Source: Oceanospirillum sediminis (GTDB lineage: Bacteria > Pseudomonadota > Gammaproteobacteria > Pseudomonadales > Halomonadaceae). Taken from it: DNA of 64,000 bases. The notes under the pieces were generated by a model. The model searched no databases. It had not been told where the DNA came from and saw nothing but the letters and a program-made list of their open reading frames with translations. Position 1 is the first letter of the stretch. Each line of letters begins with the position of its first letter. Shown here piece after piece: positions 26,257 to 36,600 of this stretch. Location: the NCBI RefSeq assembly GCF_014164585.1, contig NZ_JACJFM010000003.1, positions 100,397 to 164,396 of the forward strand. Reading direction: 5' to 3'. A program made the position numbers and the translations under genes.

Positions 26257-26982
26257 GTGCAAGAGCTGCTTTCCGGGCAAAACCTGGCCTGTGAACGGGA
26301 TGACCGTTTGTTGTTCAGTGAGCTGAGTTTTTCGTTGAGTTGTGGTGATGTACTGCAAATCGCGGGTCCCAATGGTACAGGCAAGACAACCCTGCTGCGA
26401 ATGCTGGCTGGTCTTTTGCCTGATTATGAGGGTGAAATCTGTTTTAAGGGTCAGCCTGTGCTGGAGGATCCGGAGCGATTCCGGGAAAATCTGCTATACA
26501 TAGGTCATCATCCAGGTATAAAACTGAATCTGACACCTGAAGAGAATCTCCGTTGGTACCAGGCTCTTTACCGCCCGGCAAGTGCAGAGCAGATTCATTA
26601 TGCACTGGCCAGGGTAAAGTTGACCGGATATGAAGATGTCCCCTGCTACACATTATCTGCCGGACAACATCGCAGGGTTGCTCTTGCCCGACTTTTTCTT
26701 CACCCGGCGCCGCTCTGGATTCTGGATGAGCCCTTCACTGCTATCGATCAGGGTGGAGTGAAAGAAATTGAACAGCTTCTGGCAGATCATGCCCGGCAGG
26801 GAGGGGGCGTGATTCTGACGACTCATCATAATCTTTCATTACCTGCGGAACTTAAAGTGATAACTCTGGGTCAGAGCAGGCAACAAAAAGAAAGTTTTCA
26901 TGAAAAAGACAGTCAGTTGAATACTGAACAGGTGACTGAGCAAGATCCCTTTACTGTTGATCAGAGAGGTGAACATGACTGA
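26257..26982 (+). CDS. ccmA: Heme exporter ATP-binding protein CcmA
   Basis: A 241-residue ABC ATPase of the CcmABCD complex, which releases holo-CcmE during cytochrome c maturation. Walker A 'GPNGTGKTTLLRMLAGLL', the signature 'LSAGQHRRVALARLFL' and Walker B 'LWILDEPFTAID' are intact, followed by the H-loop 'LTTHHNLS'. The start is a GTG preceded by an AAAAAGG stretch. The C-terminal ~30 residues form a polar tail beyond the usual ~205 residues. It is transcribed divergently from the FliK-like gene. Confidence 0.96.
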   Translation: MQELLSGQNLACERDDRLLFSELSFSLSCGDVLQIAGPNGTGKTTLLRMLAGLLPDYEGEICFKGQPVLEDPERFRENLLYIGHHPGIKLNLTPEENLRWYQALYRPASAEQIHYALARVKLTGYEDVPCYTLSAGQHRRVALARLFLHPAPLWILDEPFTAIDQGGVKEIEQLLADHARQGGGVILTTHHNLSLPAELKVITLGQSRQQKESFHEKDSQLNTEQVTEQDPFTVDQRGEHD

Positions 26983-27676
26983 TTCATCTGTTGGTCAGAT
27001 CAGTACCTGGCGGGCGTTTACCGGAACACTGAAAAGAGACCTGTTACTGGTGTTCCGTCGCCGTTCGGACATTGTCAATCCGCTGTTGTTTTTTTCTATT
27101 GCCGTGACGCTATTTCCTTTGGGTATAAGCCCGGAGCCAGAGTTTTTATCAAATATTGCCGCTGGTGTACTGTGGGTCTGTGCTTTGCTTGCGACCCTGT
27201 TATCACTGGATAGCCTGTTTCAGCAGGATATGGCCGATGGTTCACTGGAACAGCTGGTGATTAGCCCTCATCCGCTGTTTATTCTGGTGCTGTCGAAAGT
27301 GCTTGTGCACTGGCTGGTGACAGGGTTGCCCCTGACTCTGCTGGCACCTCTACTGGCTGTTATGATGTTTCTGCCTGACGAAGGCTTTGGCACCCTGTTT
27401 ATTACCCTGTTACTGGGAACGCCAACCCTGAGTCTGATTGGAGCGATTGGTGCAGCGTTGACCGTCGGTTTGCGCAAGACAGGAGTGCTCCTGACGCTGC
27501 TGATTCTGCCTCTGTATATCCCGATCCTGATTTTTGGAACAGGGGCTGTAATGGCAACGAGTAATGGAATGGCTGTAGGTGGGCATCTGGCGATACTGGG
27601 GGCGATGTTTCTCATTGCCCTTGTGATGGCTCCTCTGGCGGCTGGTGCAGCGCTTAAAATTAGCCTGAATGGCTGA
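26975..27676 (+). CDS. ccmB: Heme exporter membrane protein CcmB
   Basis: A 233-residue polytopic membrane protein (six predicted helices), the permease partner of CcmA. The 'LKRDLLLVFRRRSDIVNPLLFF' start (first part) and 'FQQDMADGSLEQLVISP' are family hallmarks. The ATG at 26975 follows an AGAGGTG ribosome binding site and overlaps ccmA by 8 bp; the upstream TTG in frame is not needed. Confidence 0.96.
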   Translation: MTDSSVGQISTWRAFTGTLKRDLLLVFRRRSDIVNPLLFFSIAVTLFPLGISPEPEFLSNIAAGVLWVCALLATLLSLDSLFQQDMADGSLEQLVISPHPLFILVLSKVLVHWLVTGLPLTLLAPLLAVMMFLPDEGFGTLFITLLLGTPTLSLIGAIGAALTVGLRKTGVLLTLLILPLYIPILIFGTGAVMATSNGMAVGGHLAILGAMFLIALVMAPLAAGAALKISLNG

Positions 27677-27756
27677 TGGCGTCATTAACAGTCTGATGAA
27701 ATACTCCTGACTGACAATGATCTGGCCAAATATGAAAATGAGAATTCTGGTAGATA

Positions 27757-28509
27757 ATGATGTTTGAGACGTTTAGAACCTGGTTCCACCGGATGGGCTC
27801 TCCTAAGTGGTTTTACGATATCACTGGGCGCTGGATTCCCTGGTTTGGTGGTATTGCTGCTCTTTGCTTACTGGTTGGTACTGTCTGGGGGTTGTTTTTT
27901 GCCCCTCAGGATTACCAGCAGGGCAATAGCTTCCGCATCATTTATATCCATGTGCCAGCGGCAATTCTGGCTCAGTCGATTTTCTTTACTATGGCCATTG
28001 CTGGCGGTATAGGATTAATCTGGAAAATGAAAGTGGCTGATATGGTGGCGAAATCCTGTGCGCCAATTGGTGCCACCATGACATTTATTGCTTTATTCAC
28101 CGGGGCTGTATGGGGTAAACCGACATGGGGAGCCTGGTGGGTCTGGGATGCCCGACTGACATCTATGCTGATTCTGCTGTTTCTGTATTTTGGTGTGATT
28201 GCTTTGCAGTCTGCATTTGACAGTAAGCAATCAGCTGCCAGAGCCAGTGCTATTTTGTCACTGGTCGGTGTTGTTAATATCCCAATTATTAAATATTCCG
28301 TGGAGTGGTGGAACACTCTGCATCAGCCAGCAACCTTTACGCTGACTGAAAAACCGGCGATGCCCATGGAAATGTGGATGCCATTGCTGGTGATGGTGAT
28401 TGGCTTTTATTGCTTCTTTGCCACAGTGCTGATGATGCGTACCCGCAATGAAATTCTGGAGCGGGAGAAGCGTACACAGTGGGTTCAGGGTTTATTGAGT
28501 AGTCAGTGA
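27757..28509 (+). CDS. ccmC: Heme-handling membrane protein CcmC
   Basis: A 250-residue membrane protein with six helices that presents heme to CcmE. The tryptophan-rich WWD motif is visible as '[15 protein letters not shown]', with flanking histidines in '[14 protein letters not shown]' and '[11 protein letters not shown]'. Two ATG codons are adjacent at the start (27757, 27760). An 80-bp gap separates it from ccmB, and its stop overlaps the ccmD ATG (TGATG). Confidence 0.97.
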   Translation: MMFETFRTWFHRMGSPKWFYDITGRWIPWFGGIAALCLLVGTVWGLFFAPQDYQQGNSFRIIYIHVPAAILAQSIFFTMAIAGGIGLIWKMKVADMVAKSCAPIGATMTFIALFTGAVWGKPTWGAWWVWDARLTSMLILLFLYFGVIALQSAFDSKQSAARASAILSLVGVVNIPIIKYSVEWWNTLHQPATFTLTEKPAMPMEMWMPLLVMVIGFYCFFATVLMMRTRNEILEREKRTQWVQGLLSSQ

Positions 28510-28688
28510 TGCATTTTGATTCTTTTGCCGATTTTATCAGCATGGGGGGGCATGGCCTGTATGTCTGGATGGCATACGGCCTGACAACAGTGCTGTTAGT
28601 CATTAATTTTGTTTTACCTGTGATGCACAAGCGTCAGTTAGTCAAGGAACAGGCGCGTAAGATGCGTCGGGAGCAGCAGACACCATGA
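28509..28688 (+). CDS. ccmD: Heme exporter small subunit CcmD
   Basis: A 59-residue protein with one membrane helix and a basic cytoplasmic tail ('[16 protein letters not shown]'), the standard form of CcmD, which holds CcmE in the CcmABC complex. '[16 protein letters not shown]' is the typical N-terminal part. The ATG overlaps the ccmC stop; its own stop overlaps the ccmE ATG. Confidence 0.94.
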   Translation: MHFDSFADFISMGGHGLYVWMAYGLTTVLLVINFVLPVMHKRQLVKEQARKMRREQQTP

Positions 28689-29131
28689 ACCCGAAACGTA
28701 AAAAGAAACTTATTCTGCTCAGTTCTATGGTGGTTGCCGTCGGAATTGCTGTTGGCCTTGTACTGTATGCGTTGTCAGAGAACATTAATCTGTTTTATAC
28801 GCCGACTCAGATTGCTGAAGGCGAAGCTCCTGTCGGGCAACGTATCCGTGCCGGAGGCATGGTTGTTGACGGCAGTATTAAGCGGGCGACTGACAGTCTG
28901 ATGGTTCAGTTTGCTGTAACGGATTATAAGCATGAAGTGGTAGTGCAATACACAGGTATTCTGCCTGACCTGTTCCGTGAAGGTCAGGGTATTGTCACTA
29001 TGGGGGCTATGGATGCTGAGGGAATTTTTCAGGCATCTGAGGTACTGGCTAAGCATGATGAAAACTACATGCCGCCAGAGGTTGAAGAGGCACTGAAAGC
29101 CAGTGGCCATCAGGCAACCGCTCAGCAATAA
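28685..29131 (+). CDS. ccmE: Periplasmic heme chaperone CcmE
   Basis: A 148-residue protein with a signal-anchor helix (about 9-29) and a periplasmic beta-barrel that binds heme covalently. The heme-linking histidine and following tyrosine are in '[13 protein letters not shown]'. Other motifs include '[11 protein letters not shown]' and '[18 protein letters not shown]'. It overlaps ccmD by four bases. Confidence 0.97.
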   Translation: MNPKRKKKLILLSSMVVAVGIAVGLVLYALSENINLFYTPTQIAEGEAPVGQRIRAGGMVVDGSIKRATDSLMVQFAVTDYKHEVVVQYTGILPDLFREGQGIVTMGAMDAEGIFQASEVLAKHDENYMPPEVEEALKASGHQATAQQ

Positions 29132-29154
29132 CAGACACCGCGTTATTTCCATAT

Positions 29155-29178
29155 CAGCACAGCCTTCGGGCTGTGTTG
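29155..29178 (+). other. UUCG-tetraloop hairpin between ccmE and ccmF
   Basis: A 10-bp stem (CAGCACAGCC with GGCTGTGTTG, one G-U pair) closed by a TTCG loop, 26 bp before the ccmF ATG. No good T tract follows, so it is more likely an mRNA stability or processing element than a terminator. Its effect is not known. Confidence 0.6.
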
Positions 29179-29203
29179 TGTTATCTGATCTGCCGAGGTT
29201 GAT

Positions 29204-31201
29204 ATGACCGAACTCATGATCCCTGAACTGGGGCATTATGCGCTGATTCTCGCGTTGGTGATGTCTTTTATTCAGGCCATTGTTCCAATGCTGGGAGCCC
29301 AGCTGAAAATGACCAGCTGGATGAGCTTTGGACCATCGATGGTCTGGGGACAATTCTTCTTCACCACATTGTCATTTCTGATTCTGACTTACGCGTTCAT
29401 TGCCGATGACTTTTCGGTGGCCTATGTTGCGAATCATTCTAATACGGCGCTACCGACACCTTACAAAATCAGCGCGGTATGGGGAGGGCATGAAGGTTCT
29501 TTATTGCTCTGGGTCTGGATTTTATCGGCCTGGACGATGGCTGTAAGCCTGTTCAGTAAGAGCCTGCCGGAAGATATGCTGGCCCGGGTCTTGTCTGTGC
29601 TGGGCCTGATCAGTATCAGTTTTATCTCTTTTGTTCTGTTAACGTCAAATCCGTTTGAGCGTCTGTTACCTCAGATTCCGCCAGAAGGGGCTGACCTGAA
29701 CCCTCTGTTGCAGGATTTTGGTCTGATTGTTCACCCGCCAATGCTGTATATGGGGTATGTCGGTTTTTCTGTTGCTTTTGCCTTTGCGATTGCAGCTTTG
29801 ATCAGTGGACGGCTGGATACAGCCTGGGCGCGCTGGTCTCGTCCGTGGACCAGTGTTGCCTGGGCTTTTCTGACTCTGGGTATTGCTCTGGGTAGCTGGT
29901 GGGCCTATTACGAACTGGGCTGGGGCGGCTGGTGGTTCTGGGACCCGGTTGAGAATGCGTCTTTCATGCCCTGGTTAGTCGGTACGGCGCTGATGCATTC
30001 TTTGTCAGTGACAGAAAAACGAGGTGTGTTTAAAAACTGGACTGTATTGCTGGCAATCTTTGCTTTCTCGCTGAGCTTGTTGGGTACTTTCCTGGTACGT
30101 TCTGGCGTACTGACGTCGGTACATGCTTTTGCAACGGATCCTGAGCGTGGCTATTACATTCTGGCTATGCTGGCAATCTGTATTGGTGGCTCTTTTGTGC
30201 TGTATGCCTTGCGAGCGCCTGAGATTAAAGCGAAAGTTGGTTTTACCTGGCGTTCCAGGGAGGCTTTATTACTGATCAATAACATCCTGCTGGTTGTGGT
30301 GATGGCAACGGTTCTTCTGGGGACCCTGTATCCTCTGCTGCTGGATGCCTTAGGCTTGGGAAAAATTTCAGTTGGACCTCCGTACTTTAATGCTCTGTTC
30401 GTACCTTTGATGAGTTTGCTGGGTATCTTTATGGGGCTTGGTGCGGTTTCCCGCTGGAAAGATATTAGTGTGGATGTGCTGAAACAGCGTGTCTGGCTAG
30501 CCGGTATTATCAGTGTGGTTGTTGGCGCGGCTCTGCCTTTTATCTGGAATGGTGAGTGGAATGGTTATGTCTTTGTCGGCATTATGCTGGCGTTATGGAT
30601 TACCCTGACTCAGCTCAGAGACATGACGGACAAGCTGAAGCATAAAGGCTGGAGCGTAAAAAGTCTGAAAGGGCTGGGGCGCAGTTACTGGGGTATGGTA
30701 CTGGGACATATTGGCGGAGCCATCACAGTGGTCGGTATGGCTATGGTGTCGAACTACAATGAAGCCCAGGATATCCGTATGGAAGTGGGTAGTGTTGTTG
30801 AAGTGGGAGCTTACCGCTATGAAATGACTGATATCCGTCATGCTGAAGGCCCTAACTGGACTGCAGAAGAGAGCGTTATTAAGGTCTGGAAAGGTGATTC
30901 TCTGATTACAGAGTTACATCCGCAGAAACGCCGCTATACCGCACGCAATCAGGTGATGACTGAAGCCGCTATTGACTGGGGTATTTTCCGGGATATCTAT
31001 GTGGCGATGGGTGAACCTCTGGGGGATGGTGCCTGGGCAATCAGGGTTCAGCATAAACCTTATGTACGCTGGTTATGGATCGGGGGCGTCGTAATGACTC
31101 TGGGCGGATTGCTTGCTGCAATGGATAAGCGATACCGTCGTATGGTTGCCCGTAATTCTCAGACGAAAAAAGATAAACAACTGGCAGGAGCTTCCGCATG
31201 A
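29204..31201 (+). CDS. ccmF: Heme lyase subunit CcmF
   Basis: A 665-residue polytopic membrane protein of the CcmFHI heme lyase, which joins reduced heme to apocytochrome c. The WWD motif is present in 'WGGWWFWDPVENASFMPWL', and the conserved 'WGGHEGSLLLWVWIL' and 'VHPPMLYMGYVGFSVAFAFA' regions are clear. About 15 membrane helices are predicted with a periplasmic segment near the C-terminus. Its stop overlaps the ccmG ATG by four bases. Confidence 0.98.
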   Translation: MTELMIPELGHYALILALVMSFIQAIVPMLGAQLKMTSWMSFGPSMVWGQFFFTTLSFLILTYAFIADDFSVAYVANHSNTALPTPYKISAVWGGHEGSLLLWVWILSAWTMAVSLFSKSLPEDMLARVLSVLGLISISFISFVLLTSNPFERLLPQIPPEGADLNPLLQDFGLIVHPPMLYMGYVGFSVAFAFAIAALISGRLDTAWARWSRPWTSVAWAFLTLGIALGSWWAYYELGWGGWWFWDPVENASFMPWLVGTALMHSLSVTEKRGVFKNWTVLLAIFAFSLSLLGTFLVRSGVLTSVHAFATDPERGYYILAMLAICIGGSFVLYALRAPEIKAKVGFTWRSREALLLINNILLVVVMATVLLGTLYPLLLDALGLGKISVGPPYFNALFVPLMSLLGIFMGLGAVSRWKDISVDVLKQRVWLAGIISVVVGAALPFIWNGEWNGYVFVGIMLALWITLTQLRDMTDKLKHKGWSVKSLKGLGRSYWGMVLGHIGGAITVVGMAMVSNYNEAQDIRMEVGSVVEVGAYRYEMTDIRHAEGPNWTAEESVIKVWKGDSLITELHPQKRRYTARNQVMTEAAIDWGIFRDIYVAMGEPLGDGAWAIRVQHKPYVRWLWIGGVVMTLGGLLAAMDKRYRRMVARNSQTKKDKQLAGASA

Positions 31202-31728
31202 AACGTCGTTTAATCCTGTTTATTCCTCTGATTGTCGCTCTGGTACTGGGCCTGTTTCTCTGGCAGGGACTGAAACTTGACCCCAGGGAATTGCCCTCTG
31301 CACTGATAGGTAAGCCTTTCCCTGAATTTACACTGAGTACCGTACAGGATAAGAACGCTCAGATGACTCAGGACGCTCTGAAAGGTCAGGTATCTCTGGT
31401 AAATGTCTGGGCAACCTGGTGTGTGTCCTGCCGACAGGAGCACCCGGAGCTGGTACGTATTGCTAAAGAGACAGGTATTCCTGTTTTCGGATTAAATTAT
31501 AAGGATACTCGTCCGGAAGCGATTCGCTGGCTGGATGAATACCTGGACCCGTACCAGTTCAGTTTGTTTGACGCTGATGGTCGTGTCGGGCTGGATCTTG
31601 GAGTCTATGGTGCACCTGAAACTTACATCCTGGATAAAGACGGTATTATTCGCTATCGCTTTGTAGGGGTGATTGATCGCAATATCTGGCTGAATGAGTT
31701 ACTGCCGGAGGTGAACAAATGGCGATAA
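31198..31728 (+). CDS. ccmG: Thiol:disulfide interchange protein CcmG/DsbE
   Basis: A 176-residue membrane-anchored thioredoxin-like protein with an N-terminal helix (about 4-22) and the active site 'WATWCVSCRQEHPEL' facing the periplasm. It reduces the CXXCH cysteines of apocytochromes or the CcmH relay. The CVSC dipeptide differs from the common CPTC but keeps both cysteines. It overlaps both neighbours, ccmF and ccmH. Confidence 0.96.
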   Translation: MKRRLILFIPLIVALVLGLFLWQGLKLDPRELPSALIGKPFPEFTLSTVQDKNAQMTQDALKGQVSLVNVWATWCVSCRQEHPELVRIAKETGIPVFGLNYKDTRPEAIRWLDEYLDPYQFSLFDADGRVGLDLGVYGAPETYILDKDGIIRYRFVGVIDRNIWLNELLPEVNKWR

Positions 31729-32210
31729 ATCCACTGGTTCACTGGCGGCAATCACTGCTGGCCATCACCCTGGTGCTGTTTGCTTCTCTGGCTCAGGCAA
31801 CCATTGAAGCAATGGAGTTCAGAGATGAAGGACTCAGAGAGCGTTATCAGCACCTGGCTTTTATTCTTCGTTGCCCGAAGTGCCAGAATCAGAACATTAT
31901 TGATTCGGATGCACCCATTGCAGCCGATTTGCGAAAACAGGTTCACCGCTTACTGCACGAAGGTTATCCGGACGATCAGATTATCGATTTCATGGTCGCC
32001 CGTTACGGTAACTTTGTGTTGTATGAACCTCCGGTGAATTCACTGACTTACCTGTTATGGTATGGCCCGGCTGTGTTGGTCGTGATTGGTGCTATTGTTG
32101 TGATCCTGCTGTTAAGAGGTCGCAAAAACAGTACAGGTAAACAGGAATCAGATATCTCTGAGGCTGATCGTGAGCGTCTGAATAATCTGCTGAAAGATAA
32201 GCGAAACTGA
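31719..32210 (+). CDS. ccmH: Cytochrome c maturation protein CcmH
   Basis: A 163-residue protein with a signal peptide (cleavage near 'LAQA'), a three-helix domain carrying the redox pair in 'LRCPKCQNQNI', and a C-terminal membrane helix (about 106-128). It reduces apocytochrome c for the heme lyase. This is the short CcmH form; the TPR part is a separate gene, ccmI, 1 bp downstream. Confidence 0.96.
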   Translation: MAINPLVHWRQSLLAITLVLFASLAQATIEAMEFRDEGLRERYQHLAFILRCPKCQNQNIIDSDAPIAADLRKQVHRLLHEGYPDDQIIDFMVARYGNFVLYEPPVNSLTYLLWYGPAVLVVIGAIVVILLLRGRKNSTGKQESDISEADRERLNNLLKDKRN

Positions 32211-32211
32211 T

Positions 32212-33426
32212 ATGAATACACTCTGGATTGGCATTGCGGCACTGACTGCTATGTCTGCGATTTTTGTGCTGTTGCCTCTGGTCAGAAAGCGTAATGTGAC
32301 ATCTGAGCTGAGCGAGTCTGAGCGTACGGAACAGAACGTAGCTATGTTTCGACAACGGCTGTCAGAACTGGAAAATGAACTGACGCAGGGTAACCTGATG
32401 CCTGAACAGTTTGAGCAGATGAAATCAGAACTGGAACAGACCCTGCTCGATGATGTTGGCGATAAAGATGCGCCTGTGCTTCGCTCGACTCGTCCCGGAT
32501 GGGTGCTTAGTCTGGCTCTGGCAGCTATGATTGCAACAGGTTCGCTGGGCTGGTATCTGACAAAGGGCAATGCGATGGCCCTGGAAATGACTATGGCCCG
32601 GCAGAATGGTCAGGTACCTTCGGTCGCTGAGCTGACAGAGAAGCTGGAACAGACTCTGGCTCAGAACCCGGATAGTGCTGAAGGCTGGTATCTGTTATCC
32701 CGAACCTACATGAATCAGGGGCGCTTTAATGATGCTGCCAGAGCACTGGAAAATGTAATTCGTCTGGATCGTTCTGCGGCAGCACTGGCGCAGTATGCTC
32801 AGGCACTTTACTTTGCCAACCAGAATCAGATGAACGCCCGGATCGATCAGTTGCTGACAGAAGCACTGGCACTGGACCCGAACGAAGCGGCAGCCCTGGG
32901 AATGCGGGGAATTGAGGCATTTGAAGCCGGTAACTATCAGCAGGCCATTGCCTTCTGGCAGCAATCTCTGCCTCACATTACAGATCAGAACAGTATCGCG
33001 GCATTAAATGCTGGCATTGCAGAAGCTGCGAAACGCCTGAAAGCCTCTGGCGTTGCACTGGACCCGGCTCTGGCTGGAGCAAGTATTACGGTTGAGGTCA
33101 GCATTTCTGATGAAATGAGAGCGAATACCAGCCCTGAGGATACGGTGTTTGTATTTGCCAGAGCACCTCAGGGTGGCCCTCCAATGCCTCTGGCTGCTGC
33201 CCGCCTGACTGTGGCAGATCTGCCTGTACAGATCACTCTGGACGACACCATGGCGGTAGCACCTATGGCGCGTTTATCCAGTGCAAAAGAGGTTAATCTG
33301 GTTGCCAGGGTGGCAAAAGCTGGTACACCGGAACCGCAGCCAGGAGATTTACAGGGGCTTCAGGGACCTTTCCCGGTATCTCATCCGGAAACTGTCCGGC
33401 TGATAATATCTGATCGTATACAGTAA
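32212..33426 (+). CDS. ccmI: Cytochrome c maturation TPR protein CcmI
   Basis: A 404-residue apocytochrome c chaperone. There is an N-terminal membrane helix (about 3-22), a cytoplasmic coiled-coil loop (about 30-85), a second helix (about 99-118), TPR repeats (about 150-270, 'AEGWYLLSRTYMNQGRFNDA') and a C-terminal periplasmic domain that in this family binds the apocytochrome. It is the last gene of the ccm operon; a strong terminator follows. Confidence 0.95.
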   Translation: MNTLWIGIAALTAMSAIFVLLPLVRKRNVTSELSESERTEQNVAMFRQRLSELENELTQGNLMPEQFEQMKSELEQTLLDDVGDKDAPVLRSTRPGWVLSLALAAMIATGSLGWYLTKGNAMALEMTMARQNGQVPSVAELTEKLEQTLAQNPDSAEGWYLLSRTYMNQGRFNDAARALENVIRLDRSAAALAQYAQALYFANQNQMNARIDQLLTEALALDPNEAAALGMRGIEAFEAGNYQQAIAFWQQSLPHITDQNSIAALNAGIAEAAKRLKASGVALDPALAGASITVEVSISDEMRANTSPEDTVFVFARAPQGGPPMPLAAARLTVADLPVQITLDDTMAVAPMARLSSAKEVNLVARVAKAGTPEPQPGDLQGLQGPFPVSHPETVRLIISDRIQ

Positions 33427-33464
33427 TTGCGTACTGTATTTATATACTGCACAATGCAGGTTTT

Positions 33465-33498
33465 ACAAAGCAGGGCACAAGCCCTGCTTTGTTCTTTT
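33465..33498 (+). terminator. Terminator of the ccm operon
   Basis: A perfect 12-bp stem (ACAAAGCAGGGC with GCCCTGCTTTGT), a 4-base ACAA loop and a TTCTTTT tail, about 40 bp after ccmI. Confidence 0.93.
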
Positions 33499-33623
33499 GT
33501 GCGGTAGAAAGTTTTTGTTAGCAAACATCTTTATGTTCTGCTTTTGTTGGTCGACATACGTACTTTGTCCCATCTTTTCTGATTTTCTATCTGGATTCAT
33601 CTGTTAGCAGGTAACAACCGGCT

Positions 33624-36600
33624 ATGCGCCTGAAGTGTATTCGTCTCGCTGGCTTTAAATCTTTTGTTGATCCGACCACGGTGCCATTTACGAAAAATAT
33701 GACCTGTGTTGTCGGACCAAATGGTTGTGGCAAGTCCAATATTATTGATGCTGTACGCTGGGTTATGGGGGAAAGCTCAGCAAAACATCTGCGCGGTGAG
33801 TCCATGACCGATGTGATCTTTAATGGATCTACTGCCCGAAAACCTGTTGGACAAGCTTCAATTGAGCTGGTGTTTGATAACAGCGATGGCAGTCTTCAGG
33901 GGCAATATGGTCAGTATGCTGAAATCGCATTGAAGCGTCAGGTAACCCGTGAGGGGCAGTCCAGCTATTTTCTGAACGGCACTAAATGTCGTCGAAAGGA
34001 TATCACTGAAATTTTTCTGGGTACTGGCCTGGGCGCGCGCAGTTATGCCATTATCGAACAGGGCATGATTTCCCGCCTGATTGAAGCCAAACCTGAAGAA
34101 TTACGAACCTTTATCGAAGAAGCCGCAGGTATTTCCAAATACAAAGAGCGTCGTAAAGAGACTGAAAGTCGCATGCGCCGCACTCAGGAAAACCTGGATC
34201 GTTTGCTTGATATCCGGGAGGAGCTGGAGCGTCAATTACAACGTTTACAGCGTCAGGCAGAAGCAGCCCATCGTTATCGTGAACTGAAAGCACAGGAGCG
34301 TCGTTTAAAAGGTCAGTTACGGGCTATTCGATGGCGTGACCTGGATCATCAGGTCCGGCAGTTTTCTGGTGTGATTGGTGATCTGGAAATTCAGTCTGAA
34401 AAACATCTGTTTGCTCTGCGCCAATCAGAAACTGAGATTGAAGAGAGCCGTCAGCAGCACCAGGAAGCTAATGATCAGCTGGAAAAAGTACAGGCGAGCT
34501 TTTATGAGCTGGGTAATCAGATTACCCGGCTGGAACAGCAAATGACCCACCGGCAGCAGCGTGGACAGCAGTTGCAGATTGAAATGGGTGAGGTTGATCG
34601 CCATATTCAGGAAAACCTGCAGGAACAACAGCAGGATAAGAGCCGTCTGTCCGATGTTGAGTTGACTCTGGCTGAGCTGGAACCTGAGTTCGAAATGCAG
34701 CAGGAAGCCAGTGAAACTCTGGAACTGAGTCTGGAAGAAGCAGAAGAAAATGTTCAGCAATGGCAGCATCGCTGGGATGGATTTAATCAGAAAGCTCAGC
34801 AATATCAAAGAGACGCAGAAGTTGCTCAGGGGCGTATTCAACAGCATGAGAGAAGCCTGCAGGATCTGAAACAACGTCAGCAACGTTTGCTTGATCAGCA
34901 AAGCACTCTGGAGAGTCCGAAAGAGCAGGATGAAGAGCTGGAAATGATGCAGGAGACAGCTCTGGAATATGAGCTGACACTGGAGCAACTTGAAGAAAAA
35001 GCCTCTGTGCTGAAAGAGCAATTACAGCATTGTCGCAATCAGCTGACTATGCAGCAGCAACAGCTGGATCAGACCCGGGAACAGCAACAGATTAACCGGG
35101 GACGTATGGCATCACTACAGGCATTGCAGGATGCGGCTCTGGCCAGTGATGACCAGAAACAGCAGGACTGGCTGAAACAGCAGGGGTTAGCCAATGCGGT
35201 CAGACTGGCTCAGCAATTAAGTGTTAATGAAACCTGGTCGCTGGCGGTAGAAACCGTACTTGACTCCCAGTTGCAGGCAATCCGCTGTAAAAGTCTGCAA
35301 CTCCCTGAATTGGCCGGGCAGTTGGACGGTCTGGAGCAGGCTGAGTTGTCATTCAGTCTGACTGATCATGTATCAGGGCTGCCATCAGAACAGACTCTGG
35401 CTTCTCAGGTAACTTGTGATGGCGCTATACCTGAAGTGCTTTTTCGGGTAGTGATGGCCCATTCTCCTGAACAGGCTATGGAACGCCTGGCACGTTTACC
35501 GGATGGCTTCTCTGTGATTACCGCTTCTGGAATCTGGATTGGTCCGGGTTGGCTCAGGTATCAGAAAGGTAATCATCAGGCTCAGGGAATGCTGAACAGA
35601 GCCCGCGATATAGACGCTCTGCAGCAAGAACTGGAATTGAATGACGGCCATCTGTCTGAACTTGAGGCGCAGCTCCAACTCAAGCGCGAAGAACAACAGA
35701 ATATTGAACATCAGTCTGCACAGGTTGCTGATCAGCGGATGTCTGTTCAGCAGCAGAAAGGAGAGCTGGATGGTCAGATTAAAACCCGGCAGATGAAGCT
35801 GGAACAGTTTAATGAGCGTCAGCGCCATCTGAGCGAAGAGCTGGATCAGGTCAGGCATAAACTGGAGGAAGAGCAGAGCCTGCTGGAAGAATCCAGGGAA
35901 GAGTGGCAACTGGCACTGGAACAGACTGAGTTATTCGCTGAAGAAAAAGAGGAACTGCAGGCCGATCGTAACCGTCATAGGGAAGAGTATGACCGCCAGA
36001 GGCAAATGGTTCGTTCAGAAAGGGAAAAACTGCATCAGTTGGCACTGAAAAGGCAGGAACTCACAGGCCAGCAACAACTGGCTGCAACAGGTATTGAGCG
36101 CATAGAGCAACAACTGGAGCGTCTGAGAGAAAAGCGTGAACAACTGACAGAAGAGCTGGAATTGCTGCGAGAACCCGCGGAAGGGGGGGATGATCTGCTG
36201 GATGAACTGATTGAGCGGCGAACAGAGGAGGAGCAGAAACTGATCCGATTCAGAGATCAGGCTCAGCAACTGAACGAAGCCATGCGTAAAATGGAAAAAT
36301 CCCGTTCAGAGCATGAAAGAGATCTTGAGCGGGTTCGGACTGAGCTGGAAAAGATGCGTATGCAGCAGCAGACACTGTCGGTTCAGCGTGAATCGATCAA
36401 TGAGCAGCTGGATGAAATTGGTGGTGACCTGCAGGAGTTACTGAGAGAGCTTCCTGAAGAAGCTACTGCGAGTGTCTGGCAGGATCGTCAGTCAGAAGTC
36501 ACAGAGAAGATTAAACGCCTGGGGGCAATTAATCTGGCAGCGATTGAAGAGTATGAGGCTCAGCTGGAGCGTAAGCAGTATCTGGATGCTCAGAATGACG

